Below, piece by piece: positions 21,540-33,171 of a stretch of 64,000 bases of DNA. The stretch comes from Linderina pennispora. Lineage: Eukaryota > Kickxellomycota > Kickxellomycetes > Kickxellales > Kickxellaceae. The stretch is from the NCBI RefSeq assembly GCF_002104995.1, contig NW_024468261.1:310001-374000 (forward strand). The letters are read 5' to 3'. The notes under the pieces are model-generated. The model saw nothing but the letters and a program-made list of their open reading frames with translations. It was not told the origin of the DNA and did no database searches. The stretch's first letter is position 1. The number at the start of each line of letters is the position of its first letter. The position numbers and the translations under genes were made by a program.

Positions 21540-23891
21540 CTAATCCTTGCCGCTCATAAAATCGTGCTTTGAGAACACCTTGATAAACGCATCACGCTGA
21601 CGCGCCTCTTCCTTGTCAGGAAACCGTGCACGACTTCCAATCCTCTCTGCTCGGGATGCCGAGGATGCGGGCAGCTAGGCGCCGTCCGTACTGCAAATTG
21701 AACCTCTTCTCTTTTGCAGGGATTTTGACACATGTCGGCTTGGCACCCGTGGTTGGTGTGCTGACCCACACATAGCCATCCTTCTTGTCGCGCGGATAGT
21801 TGCTCTGAGTCAGTCAGATTGTCCTCGCGGGCCATGGAATCCAGTGTAAGGCTTGGACCTGGTCTACTTTGGTCCTCGGAATCGGTATAGCCTGGATGGC
21901 GGTGTGTACATGTGGCGCGTAACGGCAAACCTCGAACATGAGCGGCACGCAGTCGTACTCGGCGTAGAGGGCAGTCAACGACTGGGTCCACTTGGCTAGT
22001 CTCGTTCTTCAAGTCGTTCTGCTGGTCGCCTGATAGAATGTCGCGCATGACTCGACACATGCTCGATGGGCACAATCATGGCGTGGCCACCACCCGGAAT
22101 CGGGCTGACTTCTCCTTGCTCCCACGCCGTCGAATTGCCGCTCTGAACGCCTGCAGGACCAGTTACCAGCGGGCCCTTGGCCATGGCAACATACGCCTCG
22201 TCGCCAATGGCAACGATGAGATTTTGGTCGACATTCGGGTTCGAGAGGCAGAACCAGCAGGTTTGCGCAATGTTGATCAGGTTCATTCGCGATGTCGAGG
22301 TTCGGGCACTTCTCCTTCCAGTGTCCCGGCTTCCGACACTTGTAGCAGACATACCCTTCGGGCGGGATCTCGCTCCTGGGCTTGCGCTCTGCCTGGTGTC
22401 TCTCAGGACAGTCTCTAATCCAGTGGCCGCCAACCTTGCATATATTGCAAGTGTAGTCGAGTGGGGGCGGGGCGCCCTTTTGCCTCTTAAGGTCAGGTCC
22501 GTCGCGCTTTGCCCCGAGGCTTTCCCTTTGGAAGTATGCCTAGCTGGAATCCCGACAAGTTTATGGAGGCCATTATCCTGCGCAGCTCCTCCCTGTTCAT
22601 GATGCCATTGCTTGACGGGAAGTGCGCCCTGTGCGGGTTTTCGGTGCTGTTTTCCGGCACCTGGCTGGGACTGGTATCGCCGCAATTCGAGCTCTGCAGT
22701 GGCATGATGTTCATGGCGTAGAACCACTATGGAAATCAGCGACAGTTAGTATACGGGTGGTGATAGTAGCTCAATAGTGGAGCTAGTTGTCGACTAATGC
22801 CACTCTATTACGCATGGCACGGATGCCTGAACAAACACAGCTGCACCGTCGCAATGGGAGAGGTGTAAAAGCAAGGGTTACACACAAGGTATCGGGGGGG
22901 GCGGTCAAAATTCGATGGTTTGGGAAAGAGAAGGTCGCACTCAGAGTCTCAGCAGCAAAGCAAGGCTTTGGTTCAGCTCTGTGCGCGCAGTTGGGCTGAT
23001 GCCGTGGCACATGTTGAGTGATTGGAGCAATCACAAAACAAAACTTTTACTACTTACTCGTTGTTTCTCTCTACGGCCCCGAACCGATCCTAAACCAATG
23101 AACCGAGTGAAATGGCCAGCAGACTTAGAGCCGCTGCCGACCTTGATCTTGTCGCTGTACTTGTATGGCTGGCGCTCAAAGAACGTGCCCTCGCTAGCAG
23201 CAAAATGGTAGCGGGGCTTGGTCGTGGCGCTAATGAATGAGATCTTGTTTGACGCATGCTCGGGCTCGGGCTGGTCGGGGCCAATGCCGTACGGCCAGTC
23301 AAAGGTGAGCAAAATATCAATGCTGGGATGCGGGCCAGTCGTCTCGGCCGTCACATTGTTCTCCACAACCACCTGCTTGAGCAGGTCACCCATGTCCTGG
23401 TTGGTGTACGTGCACTCATTGGACTCAGCCATAGTGGCCACCTTGGCCTCGTCGCTGTCATCAGCAGCCTCGTACTCGTTATTGTCTTCGCTGTTGTCTT
23501 CAGGCTGCTGCAGCTCGGGCTGCTGCTGGCCACTAAGGTATGCCACCTTCATACCCTCGGATGTCTGTAGAATGCCGTGGTTTTTGAGGAGCACCAGGTT
23601 CTGGCACACCTCACCCGATCGAGCCTCGATGCGGGACAGGACTCGCTCAGGCAGCCTGTGGTCACCAATGATGGCGTATGTCATCAGCGGAATGGGTATA
23701 TCGTTGCTCAGCAATGCATTGACCTCGTCCTCGCTGGGGTCGCTGTCAAGCAGGTTGCCGGTAATAAACAGAACCGCAAATGGCCCGTACTTTGCGTCTA
23801 GTTTTTTGATTTTGCCAAAGAAATCGGCCAGCCCGCCGTTAACCGATCCAGTTACCAGAACCTTGACCGGCTGCGCATTGCTGTTGCTCAT
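21540..23891 (-). CDS. CWF19L1: CWF19-like protein 1 (Drn1/CWF19L1), spliceosome-associated lariat-debranching factor
   Basis: Exon 1 is 23058-23891 (MSNSNAQPVKVLVTGSVNGG), a metallophosphatase-like N-domain ending in PRYHFAA, FFERQPY and TRFIGLG. A GTAAGT donor and TAG acceptor remove 22727-23057, joining ...REKQR to WFYAMNI in phase. Exon 2 (21540-22726) carries two CCHC zinc knuckles (CNICKVGGHWIRDC; CYKCRKPGHWKEKC), then CwfJ domain 1 (CWFCLSNPNVDQNL, HAMIVPIEHV). CwfJ domain 2 follows (YDCVPLMFEVCRYAPHVHTA, NYPRDKKDGYVWV, REDWKSC) and ends KHDFMSGKD. In yeast and man this family aids Dbr1 in intron turnover in the nucleus. At least five single-base shifts (near 22509, 22265, 22040, 21820, 21620) interrupt exon 2. 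The total is about 670 residues. Confidence 0.9.
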
Positions 23892-24085
23892 TGTCGCGTT
23901 CTGAAATAGGAGCGTTGCACAAGGTGTAGATATTAAGGACAGCACCGAGTTCAGCAGGAAAAAGCGGTGGATCAGCGAGAGACCACATCTAATAGACCTC
24001 AGGACCACGCTATGGGTTTTAGAAATCATCGTTTCTTTATTTCACCATCCCTCACGAGTTATTTTTCTACAGCCTCAAGGTATCT

Positions 24086-24608
24086 CTAATGGTGCGCCGG
24101 CTTGGAGCCATCGACATAGAAATTCCTGGTGGCCGACGGCAGCTTGATCCGCATGCCCTCCATTTCGGCGGTCAGCTCGACCTGGCACCCGAGCCTCGAC
24201 GTGTCTGTGAGTCCAAATGCCAGATCCAGCATGTCGTTTTCCTCGTCAGTTGGCTCCTCGAGGTTATCGAAGATCTCTTCCGGCAAGATAACATGGCATG
24301 TCGAGCACTGCGCAGGCGCCCTCACACGCGCCCTCCAGCTCCACATCGTTCTCGTGCGCCAACTCCATCAGATTGGTACCCTCCTCACCAGTCGCCTCGA
24401 CCTCGTTGCCATCGGGCTCGATGAACGTGACAGTAACCTGCTTCATAATCTGCGATGTGGTGCTGAACTGCGATGTCTGCTGGTACATGGGAATGCTGGG
24501 CTTTGTGGCAGCTGGAGTTGTGCGGGCGAGCCAGGATCCGGCCATGCGGCTGGCTGGTGTGTGCATGCGGCTGAGCACGCTGGTAGTTCTGACAAGTGAG
24601 CGTAGCAT
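24086..24608 (-). CDS. YAH1: Mitochondrial [2Fe-2S] ferredoxin (adrenodoxin/Yah1 type)
   Basis: The ATG at 24608 begins an Arg/Ser-rich mitochondrial presequence ([15 protein letters not shown]...), followed by [20 protein letters not shown]. The iron-sulphur ligands are [18 protein letters not shown] (Cys-x5-Cys-x2-Cys once one extra T near 24315 is removed) and the later Cys in [10 protein letters not shown]. The acidic partner-binding helix ([17 protein letters not shown]) and the C-terminal VDGSKPAHH are standard. Yah1 passes electrons from ferredoxin reductase for Fe-S cluster assembly and haem A or ubiquinone synthesis in the matrix. Length, about 173 residues, is normal. The gene is divergent from the karyopherin gene and head-to-tail with CWF19L1. 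Confidence 0.93.
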
Positions 24609-24968
24609 TATCTCTATCTATGTGTGAAGAAAGGTGCAGGAGCTGAGGAATATCCCCGGGCTGTCAATGCGTGCTAATTTCAAGGAGAATGAGAGGCGAG
24701 TAAAGAGAGGTTCCAGAGTGGTGTGCAGCCCGAAACTGGGCCGGACGCTGTCTTATCATAAACTAGGACCATCAATTGGAATCCTCCAAATTTTCTCAGC
24801 AGCAAAGAAAAATGCCGCGCACGGCTCGGCGGCTCATTCAGGGTGGGGGCTCGCCGCCCAGTGCATGGCACCAATTCAGTGTGGCAGGTGCGGTGTCGTC
24901 AATAATGCATTTTCTTCCTGCCTGTGTCTTAAACGCTTTATTCTAGTCGACTTCTGAAAACTGCGCAA
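24609..24968. promoter_or_regulatory. Shared divergent promoter (ferredoxin / karyopherin)
   Basis: 360 bp lie between the two divergent start codons. The sequence includes CTTATCATAAAC near 24750. No clear TATA box or ORF is seen. Confidence 0.5.
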
Positions 24969-27900
24969 ATGAGCATTGACGGCATAAATCTCCAGCAGCT
25001 GGCGCAGGGTCTCAGCGTTCCAACCGAGCAGGCACTTGCCATTCTGCCACAGGTCCAGAGGCGGCCCGAGGCCATGGGAGTTTGCATTTACGCTGCTGTC
25101 GTCAGAGGTAGGGGTGGGAATCTGGCACCCGGCATGCATTCGCGCATTATTGGTCTTCTAACTCCTGCACCAACGGCTATTTCGCCTGTAGAGTGTCAAC
25201 TGTCGTTTCTTTGGGGCCCACACGCTGCAAAACAAGATAGCCAAGGACTGGTAAGTGGAGAGCCACCTGCACTCACTCAGCAGCAATGTTTCCATCGCGT
25301 TCTCTTTCCGAGGCAGTAGGCGACTAACGGGTTTGCATGCGTATAGGGATTCGCTGGATGAGGAGCGGCAGGACGCCCTGCAACATGAGCTTCTGCGGTT
25401 GGTAATCAAGCACTGTGTGGGGCCCTTGCCGGTGCTCAACAAAGTCAACCAGGCGCTGGTTGTATACGCATTGCAGGTGATTCCTGACCGGTGGGAAAAC
25501 TTCCTGACCACGGTTGTCGATGAGCTACTCCGTATGGCACATGAGACCGGCATTGATAGCGTACATGTCGGGTACGCAGTGGTCGATATTCTGCAGCTGT
25601 TCCCCGAGGAACTGCTCAACATAAGCTTTGCGTCCAACCGCATTGCCCGGCTCAACCAAGATATTTCACAGTCGCTACCAATGGTCTTTGGCATTCTAAC
25701 CAACATTGCACGGGGCGTTACCGACCCAGAGATCAGCACAGCAGCAGATACCCCAGAGTATGTGCGGCAGCTGGGACACGATCCGACATGGCGCACCCGT
25801 GCTTGGAAGGCTATCTTGAAGTGGCTGCAGTATGGGATCAAGGAGGAAAAGCTGTTCATCCCGCTGGTAGATATGACCATCAAGCAGCTATGCGTGCTGG
25901 CAGCACAGCAGTTGGGCAGTACCACATTGCCTGCCGAGTCACAGGTGACTGACGACGAAGTTGAAGCAGCTATCCTGACGCTCGATGATATGCTCAGCAA
26001 TGACACAATGGCCAGAAGGTTCGGGAAAACCATCAGCACACTGGTATTGGAGCAGTACACACAGCCTTGGCTCATCGGTGCCATCAGCCGCTGTGTTAGT
26101 GAGGATGACGACCACGCCGCGTTGCAGTGGTGCCTGCCGCTCATCTCATATGGTGAGGTATATATGGAGTTCCTGGTCAATAACATCACCAACAGCGCGG
26201 TGTCCAGGCATATAGAGACATACTTGCAGATCATGCTGGACCTGACGCGGTTCCCCGGCTACCACGGATTTGACGAGGATATTAGCGGCAGCTCTCTCGA
26301 GATCTGGTATCTACTGCAAGAGGCCCTGGCCGAGTATGAGCCAGAGACTGGAGATGCAGAGGCTGACAAAGCAAAGCTAGAGCAGACTCGTCAGTCGGTC
26401 AGAAGCGTGTTTTTGCAGGTGTTCAAGGCGCTGATCACCAAGGCCACATACCCACCCACCAGCACATGGCTTGATGGTGACAAGGAAGACAAGGGACGGT
26501 TTCTGAGCTACCAGCGAGAGGTGGGCGAGACGCTGGCGACGACATACTACGTATTGCGCGACGAGATGCTGGCGATCCTGGTTGACGAAGCCTTGACTGC
26601 ACTCTCTACATTCAGTCTCGAAAATTGGCAACCACTGGGCGCGATTTTGTTTGCACTCAAAAGTATCGGAGAGAACGTGCCAGACACAGAGAACGTGCAT
26701 TTGCCGCGCCTGTTCGCCGCCGAGACATTATCCCAGCGATTCCTCCCCTTACTGCAGAGTAGCCTGGATGCAGACACACGGACGGCCCAGTGGGGACTCA
26801 TTTCTATAAAGTCGGGCCTGCTCTCACTCATCCGTGCCTACGGCGAGTGGTGGAAAAGCCACCCTGAGCTGCTGCCGATCGTGGTCCCGTGCGTGACGTC
26901 AAGTCTGAATCAGCACTCCCTGGTGTCCAAAGCGGTGGAAGCCTTTCGCAGCATTTGCGACAGCTGCCGTGACCAACTGGCTGGAGCCTCGGATAGCATG
27001 ATCCAACTGGCGCGCGAGGTGCTGCTGGCTGGGACAACGGTGCCGCCGCGTGAGCAAAAGCGCATTTTTGAGTCCAGTTGCGGAAGTCATCATGGCGCTG
27101 GCCCCTGAGCAGCAGCCAGCTGCTGTTGAGCCGCTGATCTCGCTGGTTATCGAGCGTCTGCACAGCGACGTGGCATTACTAGAGTCGGTGCCGCGTGGAA
27201 CCAGCTTCACAGACCTGGAGCCGTACTGGACACCTCTGCTGAATCATCTAAACCTCGTCGATTCCTTGGCGCGGGGTCTAGAGTTTGCAGACGACATCGA
27301 AGAGCGGGCGTTGATGGGCGACCCTGAGGAAGTTGATATTCTTGTGCAGGCAGCGCACTGCTACGAGGGGTCTGCTGGGCTGCGAGAATTCCGGCGCTCG
27401 CTGCTGGTCCTCATGAATCATGTTGTAGTGTCGGAGGTCTGGCGGGTTGGCCATCAGGATGTCGACATCAAGCTCATGCCCGACGTATTGCTCGAGTGCT
27501 TGCTATCGATCGTGAATAGCATATCCCGGCGAGGTCCGCACGCCTTTGAGCTCCCGTTTGGACAAGTAACCTCGCTGATTGGCGAGGCCTGGTCTGGGCT
27601 GGTTGTCATGCAGAACACCGGAAGCACAGTCTATGCACAGCGTTGGATAGAGCAGTGCCCGATGTTTTTGCAGTCGATCTCACAACTCATCAAGGTGTTT
27701 ACCGGCAAAGTCAACCCCTGGCAGCCGACACGGCCAGGGGCCGAGGAGACCGACCGAATCTTTGGTGCTATCCTGACGCGTGTGCTTGATGACACAATCC
27801 TGGGGATTGCGAGGGAAGCCGATGATGTGGTGACAGCAGTCGACCAGCTACCCAATGTCAACGAAGCCGTATTTGACCTGTGCACCCAGTCGCTGCAAAC

Positions 27901-28399
27901 TCGGCCAAACCTGTTTGTCCACATCAGTCCGCCGGCACTGGCCCGGATATGCGAGCTCAGCGCACAAGCCTTGTCGATTCCTAACCGCCTGGCACTGAAG
28001 CCAACCGCGTACTTCCTCACAGCGCTGACACGACTCTCAAACGAGTCACAGTCAGAAGGACCCGTAAAACAGCTATTTCACATGTTGTGGAGGCAGTATG
28101 GACAGACGTGGCTACAGACAGCCATCGGCGGCATCGGCGGCACGCATCCCCGCTCGCTGCTGGCAAATCTCTCGGAGCTGCTGTTTGCGATGGTCAAAAA
28201 CAACCCAACCATGACGCGAACCTGGATGTCGGAGCTTTTGGCCCGACAGGGGTTCCCGTCGGCGCATGTGAATGACAAGGAAAAGCAACTGTTTCTCCAG
28301 CAGGCAGTCTCTACACGCTCGTACAATCGCTTCAAGGCCGTTGTGACTGAGTTCTCTATCCGGTGTCGCAATCTGCAAGGTACTGCGTACGCTACTTAG
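24969..28399 (+). CDS. Importin-13/transportin-3-type karyopherin beta
   Basis: There are three exons: 24969-25107, 25192-25250 and 25347-28399. The introns (84 and 96 bp) have GTAGGG and GTAAGT donors and CTAAC branch sites. Exon junctions regenerate NCRFFGAHTLQNKIAKDWDS, the conserved importin-beta N-terminal motif, after removal of one extra A near 25072 (giving EAWEFAFTLLSSE). The protein is about 1,080 residues of HEAT-like helices, with VGYAVVDILQLFPEELLN matching the 'LPEE' helix of IPO13/TNPO3. A second shift lies near 27065 (IFSPVAEVIM). The family carries SR proteins, Mago-Y14, ubiquitin-conjugating enzymes or tRNA across the nuclear pore using Ran-GTP. Whether this is the IPO13 (Kap122) or TNPO3 (Mtr10/Kap111) orthologue needs a tree. 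Confidence 0.85.
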
Positions 28400-29813
28400 C
28401 TGTTTCCGCCAGCGGAGAAGGGGGCTTTTGCAAGTCATACTTTGGGGTATCCAGCTGGATTCCACAGGTCCCTGCGCATGCACCATACGACATCAGAAGT
28501 ACGTCTATTTAATCTGCATCCCTTGTATTAATGCATTTATCGGTTCTTGCTAGTACTGGCGACTTTTGCATAGCTCTACCGCAAACAGGGTTGGGTCAAC
28601 AGTGTGCTAGAATACATTCCGGGAGTTAGCAGGTGATACAGCTCTTGCTCATATCTAACCCTCTGTATGGAAGCCGGCCTACACAGGCGATGTACATATG
28701 TGCCCTCAAAAGGGATAATGATGTAGGCTTTGGATATATTGGTTGGTAATTGGCCAGCAGTTCGCAGCACAGCCACGGGCACCCTCAACCAATCGTTTGA
28801 TACCCGTCGGCTGAGCCTACCTGCATATGCAGCACATACCCCTCCACATGGAGGACCTATAGTATTCCGCAGTGACTTATCCTTTTGTGTCTCCCCCGGC
28901 AGTGCCAATTCAGGAACCAAACAAACGGCACTTCCTCTACACGCATTGTGCCGTTTGCCAAGTGTGCGCAGGCATCATGCTACTATGCCCAAAGCAGGCA
29001 TAGGGACCAGGCGTGCGGGCGCCATGCTTCCTCTTGTCAGTCCCATTGGGCTAAATGACGCTTTGTTCTGCCACAGTGTTGCCACCCACGCACGCTTGCA
29101 TGCTGCCATCGCTCTTGCGACAGATCCAAGAGCAGCAGGTTGGCGCTGCTGAGATGATCCTCAGCCGCCATTTTCTACCACTCACGTGGCTGGCAAGGGC
29201 TAAAAGCAGGTCGTTCTACATCGCCATCTGCAAATCAGGCAGCCAAAGGCTCGCTTGAGCTACCCCACCCAAACATCTCCATTGGATGTGGACAGTCGTC
29301 TGTTGCCGAGCCAACAATTGATGAGATTCGCAAAAGCGTCTGCGCAAAGTTGTGAAGTTTTAGTGGTTGGGTCTGCGAGGGCAGGGGAAAGCAGACTCAG
29401 GGATGCGGCACATTCGCAAAGCACCGTGTGCTATAAAGCAGCTGCCTTTGGACAAACTTGCATTTTGCCGTCCTGCTTCTACTACCCCCACCAACAACCA
29501 CACCAATATTCCTCCCCAAACCAACATCTCCCTCACCTCTTTGGCCACTCTTGTTCTTTTTCGCCGTTATTTATACTTGCACTGCCAGCCGGAGATATTG
29601 TGCATTTGCATTGCTTCTGCCTCTTTGTCTCCTCGCACCCATCCCGCCTTGCTCGCTGTGCTGCTGCCTGCGAGAACCACAAGACCTGCTGGTGCTGCGT
29701 GCCGTCGCATTCTTTGCTGCAGACATCAGACGCACATTCAACCTGTTCTCTCCTCCAATTGCCAGCATTTAACCACCCCCTTTTCTTACTGCGCGTAACA
29801 GCTGCCAATCCCT

Positions 29814-29844
<31 letters not shown>
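29814..29844. repeat. CCAG tetranucleotide microsatellite (about 7.8 units)
   Basis: A perfect CCAG run lies just upstream of the GATAAAAGG element and about 110 bp before the start codon at 29955. Confidence 0.9.
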
Positions 29845-29860
29845 TTGCGGCCTGTTCAAC

Positions 29861-29869
29861 GATAAAAGG
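29861..29869 (+). promoter_or_regulatory. TATA-like element for the small gene at 29955
   Basis: GATAAAAGG lies 94 bp upstream of the ATG, followed by a C-rich, purine-poor leader typical of strong fungal promoters. Confidence 0.5.
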
Positions 29870-29954
29870 GCCCTCGCCTGCCTTCCTCCACCACCCAGAC
29901 CCCCGCTTCATTCTCCTCTGCTCTGCTCGCCCCTTCCGCACTCTTCCCTCGGCC

Positions 29955-30170
29955 ATGTCTACCACCACCAACATCTTTGATGTGGTGCTCCACCCCAGCA
30001 TCTTTGACCAGTCCAGCCCGCCATCTTCGTCCAGCCCGTCGGGTGGGTCGTCGATTTCGACAACCACCTCTGCGGGCGGCAGCGGCACATCGTCGCCGTC
30101 CACATCCGAGCCACAGTGGTCCGACGACGACTGGTCGTCCATCCGCCAGCGCCTGTGGAATGCAAAGTAA
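29955..30170 (+). CDS. Small Ser/Thr-rich protein, 71 residues, unknown
   Basis: The ATG at 29955 gives MSTTTNIFDVVLHPSIFDQS, then a Ser/Pro/Gly/Thr-rich spacer (about residues 21-53), then a sharply different C-terminus PQWSDDDWSSIRQRLWNAK. The tail is an acidic/aromatic stretch followed by a short amphipathic basic helix with three Trp. A TATA-like element and CT-rich leader precede it, and codon use resembles the neighbouring genes, so I think it is expressed. No family is recognised. The disordered linker flanked by two short hydrophobic motifs suggests a docking or regulatory peptide (inference). It could also be the first exon of a longer gene, though a stop follows directly and no donor is obvious. 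Confidence 0.55.
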   Translation: MSTTTNIFDVVLHPSIFDQSSPPSSSSPSGGSSISTTTSAGGSGTSSPSTSEPQWSDDDWSSIRQRLWNAK

Positions 30171-31018
30171 TGGCAGTAGCCCCCTGGGCCCGGGGCGGAT
30201 CCCGAGCCTCGGTGGCGACAAAACTCTGTTTCTTCGTGGCGCGCCTCCCAGGGGCAGATGGCCAATATCGGTCGGACACAGCACCACGTTGTTTCCACGC
30301 CAGCGTGCCTCTAATTGCCGCCTGCCTCTGCTCGGCCGTGACCACCGCAACCACCACCGGTTTTCAGCTTTTCATTTCCCATCCTCGTGTATATATCGAC
30401 AATTTCTTCGTTCTGTAATATAGGCGTGATCCCGCAATTTGTGCTGTGTGTGATGTGCGGCAGATGTGTGCCAGATGTGCCTGTCTGCTGTCGCCAGACG
30501 ACGCAGTGCCTTTTTGGGCACGGCAGATCCTGGCTGCTGCTGCTGGGTGGAGCCGCCGAGCCGGCCCAGAAGCCGTGGCCCGCGCCTGCGCTTGGTGTCA
30601 GCCAGCTGGCTCAGGCACGCCACTGATCGCCTCCCGCGGTGGTTGGCTGGCGGGTCAGCCGCGCCCCAAAGCGCTGCTGCAGACAAAGGAAGCTCAGCTG
30701 GGCGATTCAGCGCCAGGCAAGCCGCGGGGAGCCTGCGAGGGCCAGTTTCCGGCTCGGCGAATGGGGTGGCCGCTTCACACAGGCCCGAGTCTGGCTGCTG
30801 GCTGCCTTTCCCAACTGACGCAAACCCACCCAGCAGTGTGTCGCCCGCCGCTATTTTTGCCCTTTCTGCCCAATTTTTCTACGGGCAGGCCGGCACTGTG
30901 AACCCCGATTTTTATATAAACCGCGGCCAGTCCCTGGCCACTATTTTTCCATCCTGCAGAACCTCTCCCCTCATTCACCCCTTCCTACCACACCCCTTGC
31001 CCCTCTGTATTTTCCCTA
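30171..31018. other. Intergenic region with promoter of the next gene
   Basis: 848 bp with no recognised gene. GC-rich DNA at 30530-30800 gives way to a TATATAAA box and a C/T-rich leader before the ATG at 31019. Confidence 0.55.
30914..30920 (+). promoter_or_regulatory. TATA box for the gene at 31019
   Basis: TATATAA lies within TTTTTATATAAACCGCGG, 105 bp upstream of the ATG, followed by a pyrimidine-rich leader. This is the clearest core promoter in the window. Confidence 0.6.
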
Positions 31019-31376
31019 ATGGCGCTTTCCACAGACACTGCTCTCTCGGAACAGCCGCCGCGCCGCCGCGTCAAGCAGCTGTCGTCGATACGAGCATCGC
31101 CGGCGTTCTACTCGATGGCCAACAGCTACTTTGAGGACGGCGAGCCGATCACAACCTACCAGTCGTTCACCGACCTGCGCAAACTGCTGGACGAGGAGTG
31201 CGCAGAGATCGAGCGCCGCGAGCGCGAGGCCAAGCGCAGCCTGGAGGCGCGCATCCAGCGCAGGACACAGCGAGGACATGCCCGGCACCAGCGGGTCGGC
31301 GGGCCTGATGGGCTCGCTGAAGCGCCTGATTGATCCGCTGCTAGCCATGGGCGGCAGGCAGCAGCAGCGACTGTGA
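31019..31376 (+). CDS. Small basic coiled-coil protein, unknown (one frameshift)
   Basis: The ATG at 31019 starts MALSTDTALSEQPPRRRVKQ and runs through SSIRASPAFYSMANSYFEDG. A charged helix follows (DLRKLLDEECAEIERREREA, continuing KRSLEARIQ), predicted coiled coil. A one-base shift near 31258 then leads to GHSEDMPGTSG and LKRLIDPLLAMGGRQQQRL, with the stop at 31376. The joined product is about 118 residues. A strong TATA box lies upstream. No family is recognised; the layout (disordered N-terminus, coiled coil, short C-terminal helix) fits an adaptor or stress-response peptide, but that is speculation. It lies in the same orientation as the 71-residue gene. Confidence 0.5.
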
Positions 31377-32293
31377 CGGCAGCTCCACGCCCAGCAGACG
31401 CAGCAGCAGCGGGATGTCGGCGCTGTAAAAAGTGCGCAGTCCCCTCGACCAGACCAAAGACACGGCGTTTCGCCCCTGTACATTCATTCAAACTCCGCCC
31501 AGAGCACACATACCCACCTCCCTATTCCATATCCCCTTTGTATTTGTTTTTTCTTCCATAGTCTGTTTGCTACTGTCTGCAAGACGTCTCGATACACCGT
31601 GAAATAATAGCAGTTTTCCGAGTTCACCGTGCGCCCCTGCGTCCTCGGCAGCCTGTCTCTGAGTGGGAAAACAAGCCCGCCCGCTTTCTGTTGGCGGAAG
31701 AAATGGCGTGGTAAACGGGGGCGGCCATGTGGACGCCGCAGCTGGGATGGGGCTTCTTTGTCAAAGCTTGCGTCGCCAAGGCCCAGGCGAATGGGCGGCC
31801 ACGCTTCTTTGTAGAGCCATGCGCAAACACAGCAGGCACCAGCAGTTTATCACGCATAATGCTGCAAGCGCACACTGCGATATGAAGGGCATGTGAGCTC
31901 ATCATGGTCACTGTGGGTAGGAAAGAAAATGCCCGCCCACAGTGCTGCATACGCGGCAGCAGTGCAGCAGCTTGTGTTTCCTGGTGTCTTTCTGCCCCGG
32001 GTGTGAATGAACATCTCAGACACTTTCCGCTCGCCCAGGCATCGTGGTTTTTGTTCCATAGCAGTCACATGACGAGACATGCACCTCCATGTATTGGTGT
32101 GCATTCAGCCATTGTGCGCATGTGTTCCTTTTTTGCATCTCAAAGAGCAACCTAATATCCGCCTAATGCTATCATGGCACTGGGTCTCCGCCAATTTTGT
32201 AGTATGTATTTGGTAAGCGGTGAAGAGGCGAGAGAAAAACGAGAGACCAGGCTGGCCGAAACAGTTTAGACAGAGTATTTCTCTTTGCCAATA
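31377..32293. other. Convergent intergenic region
   Basis: 917 bp lie between the 3' ends of the small coiled-coil gene and HPRT. Open frames here have no domain or natural composition. A 3' UTR with GAAATAATAGC near 31600 is plausible; nothing else is seen. Confidence 0.55.
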
Positions 32294-33171
32294 TCACTGA
32301 TAGCGCAGAATGTGGTCGAGGTCGCGGAAGATGTCGTTGTAGTCGAGGCAGTAGCCAACGACAAACAGGTCGGGGACAGCGAAGCCGACATAGTCGGGCA
32401 CGTAGCCGCACGACAGCGGGGTCTTCTTGAGCAGCAGCGAGGCGACCTTGAGCGACTTGAGCTCGTACTTGTCGAGCGTGGCCAGCAGCTTCTTCATTGT
32501 GTTGCCCGTGTCGATGATATCCTCGACAAGCAGCAGATTCTACAATTGCAATCACGTACCCACGTTTACAAATTAGGACACAATCAAAAATAATCGGGTG
32601 TTTGTTCATTCACACCACCCATTAATCATTCCCGGATAGGGGGAGGCGTTTTTGGCTGCGCTCGGCAGCTTGTATGAAGCTGGGTGCACATCCTCAACCA
32701 CATGTGCTGGATATTGGCGTGCACAGCATCGCATGCCTGAAGTCATGTGGAGGTGAGATCATGGTGACAGAGAAGCTTACCTTGCCCTTGAGCTCCTTGA
32801 GCTCCTTCTCGGTCCACGAAATCCGGACATCGCCGGTAGACTGGTCGTTCTCGTAGCTCTTGACGCGCACAAAGTCGAGGGTCAGGGGCAGAGTCTTGCC
32901 CTGCTTGTTGAGGGCCTTCTTCATGTAGTTGATCAGGTCGCTGAAGAACTGGTGGCCGCCCTTGAGCACACAGCACACAGTAATGCGCTCGTTGTCGTAC
33001 TCGGAGGTGATGATCTGAGCCAGCTTGGCAATGCGGTCCATGATGAGACCGTGGGGGATCAGAATGCTCTTCACATCGTGCTGGTAGTGGTCGGGGATGA
33101 CAAAGTGGTCCAGGTTGTAGTTGAACTTGTCCTCGACAACATCAATCCACTGGCTAGGATTCCATCGGCAT
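32294..33171 (-). CDS. HPT1: Hypoxanthine-guanine phosphoribosyltransferase (animal-like HPRT)
   Basis: Exon 1 (32781-33171) and exon 2 (32294-32539) are joined across a 241-bp intron (GTAAGC donor, TTGTAG acceptor, phase 0). Motifs in order are [17 protein letters not shown]-like [43 protein letters not shown] (flexible catalytic loop), the PRPP-binding [30 protein letters not shown], and [18 protein letters not shown]. The enzyme salvages hypoxanthine and guanine to IMP and GMP with PRPP in the cytosol. At 211 residues it resembles human HPRT rather than the divergent yeast Hpt1. One extra G after the second ATG (about 33163) hides the start; ATG at 33171 or 33165 is possible. It is divergent from LSm7. 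Confidence 0.93.

Larger units (their letters stand above)
28400..29954. other. Intergenic region with CT-rich leader of the next gene
   Basis: About 1.55 kb with no recognised gene. It has a TATA-like CTATAAAG near 29431, C/T-rich DNA from 29460 to 29810, a CCAG tetranucleotide run (29814-29844) and a second TATA-like GATAAAAGG at 29861. The right half looks like promoter and leader for the small gene at 29955. Confidence 0.55.
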
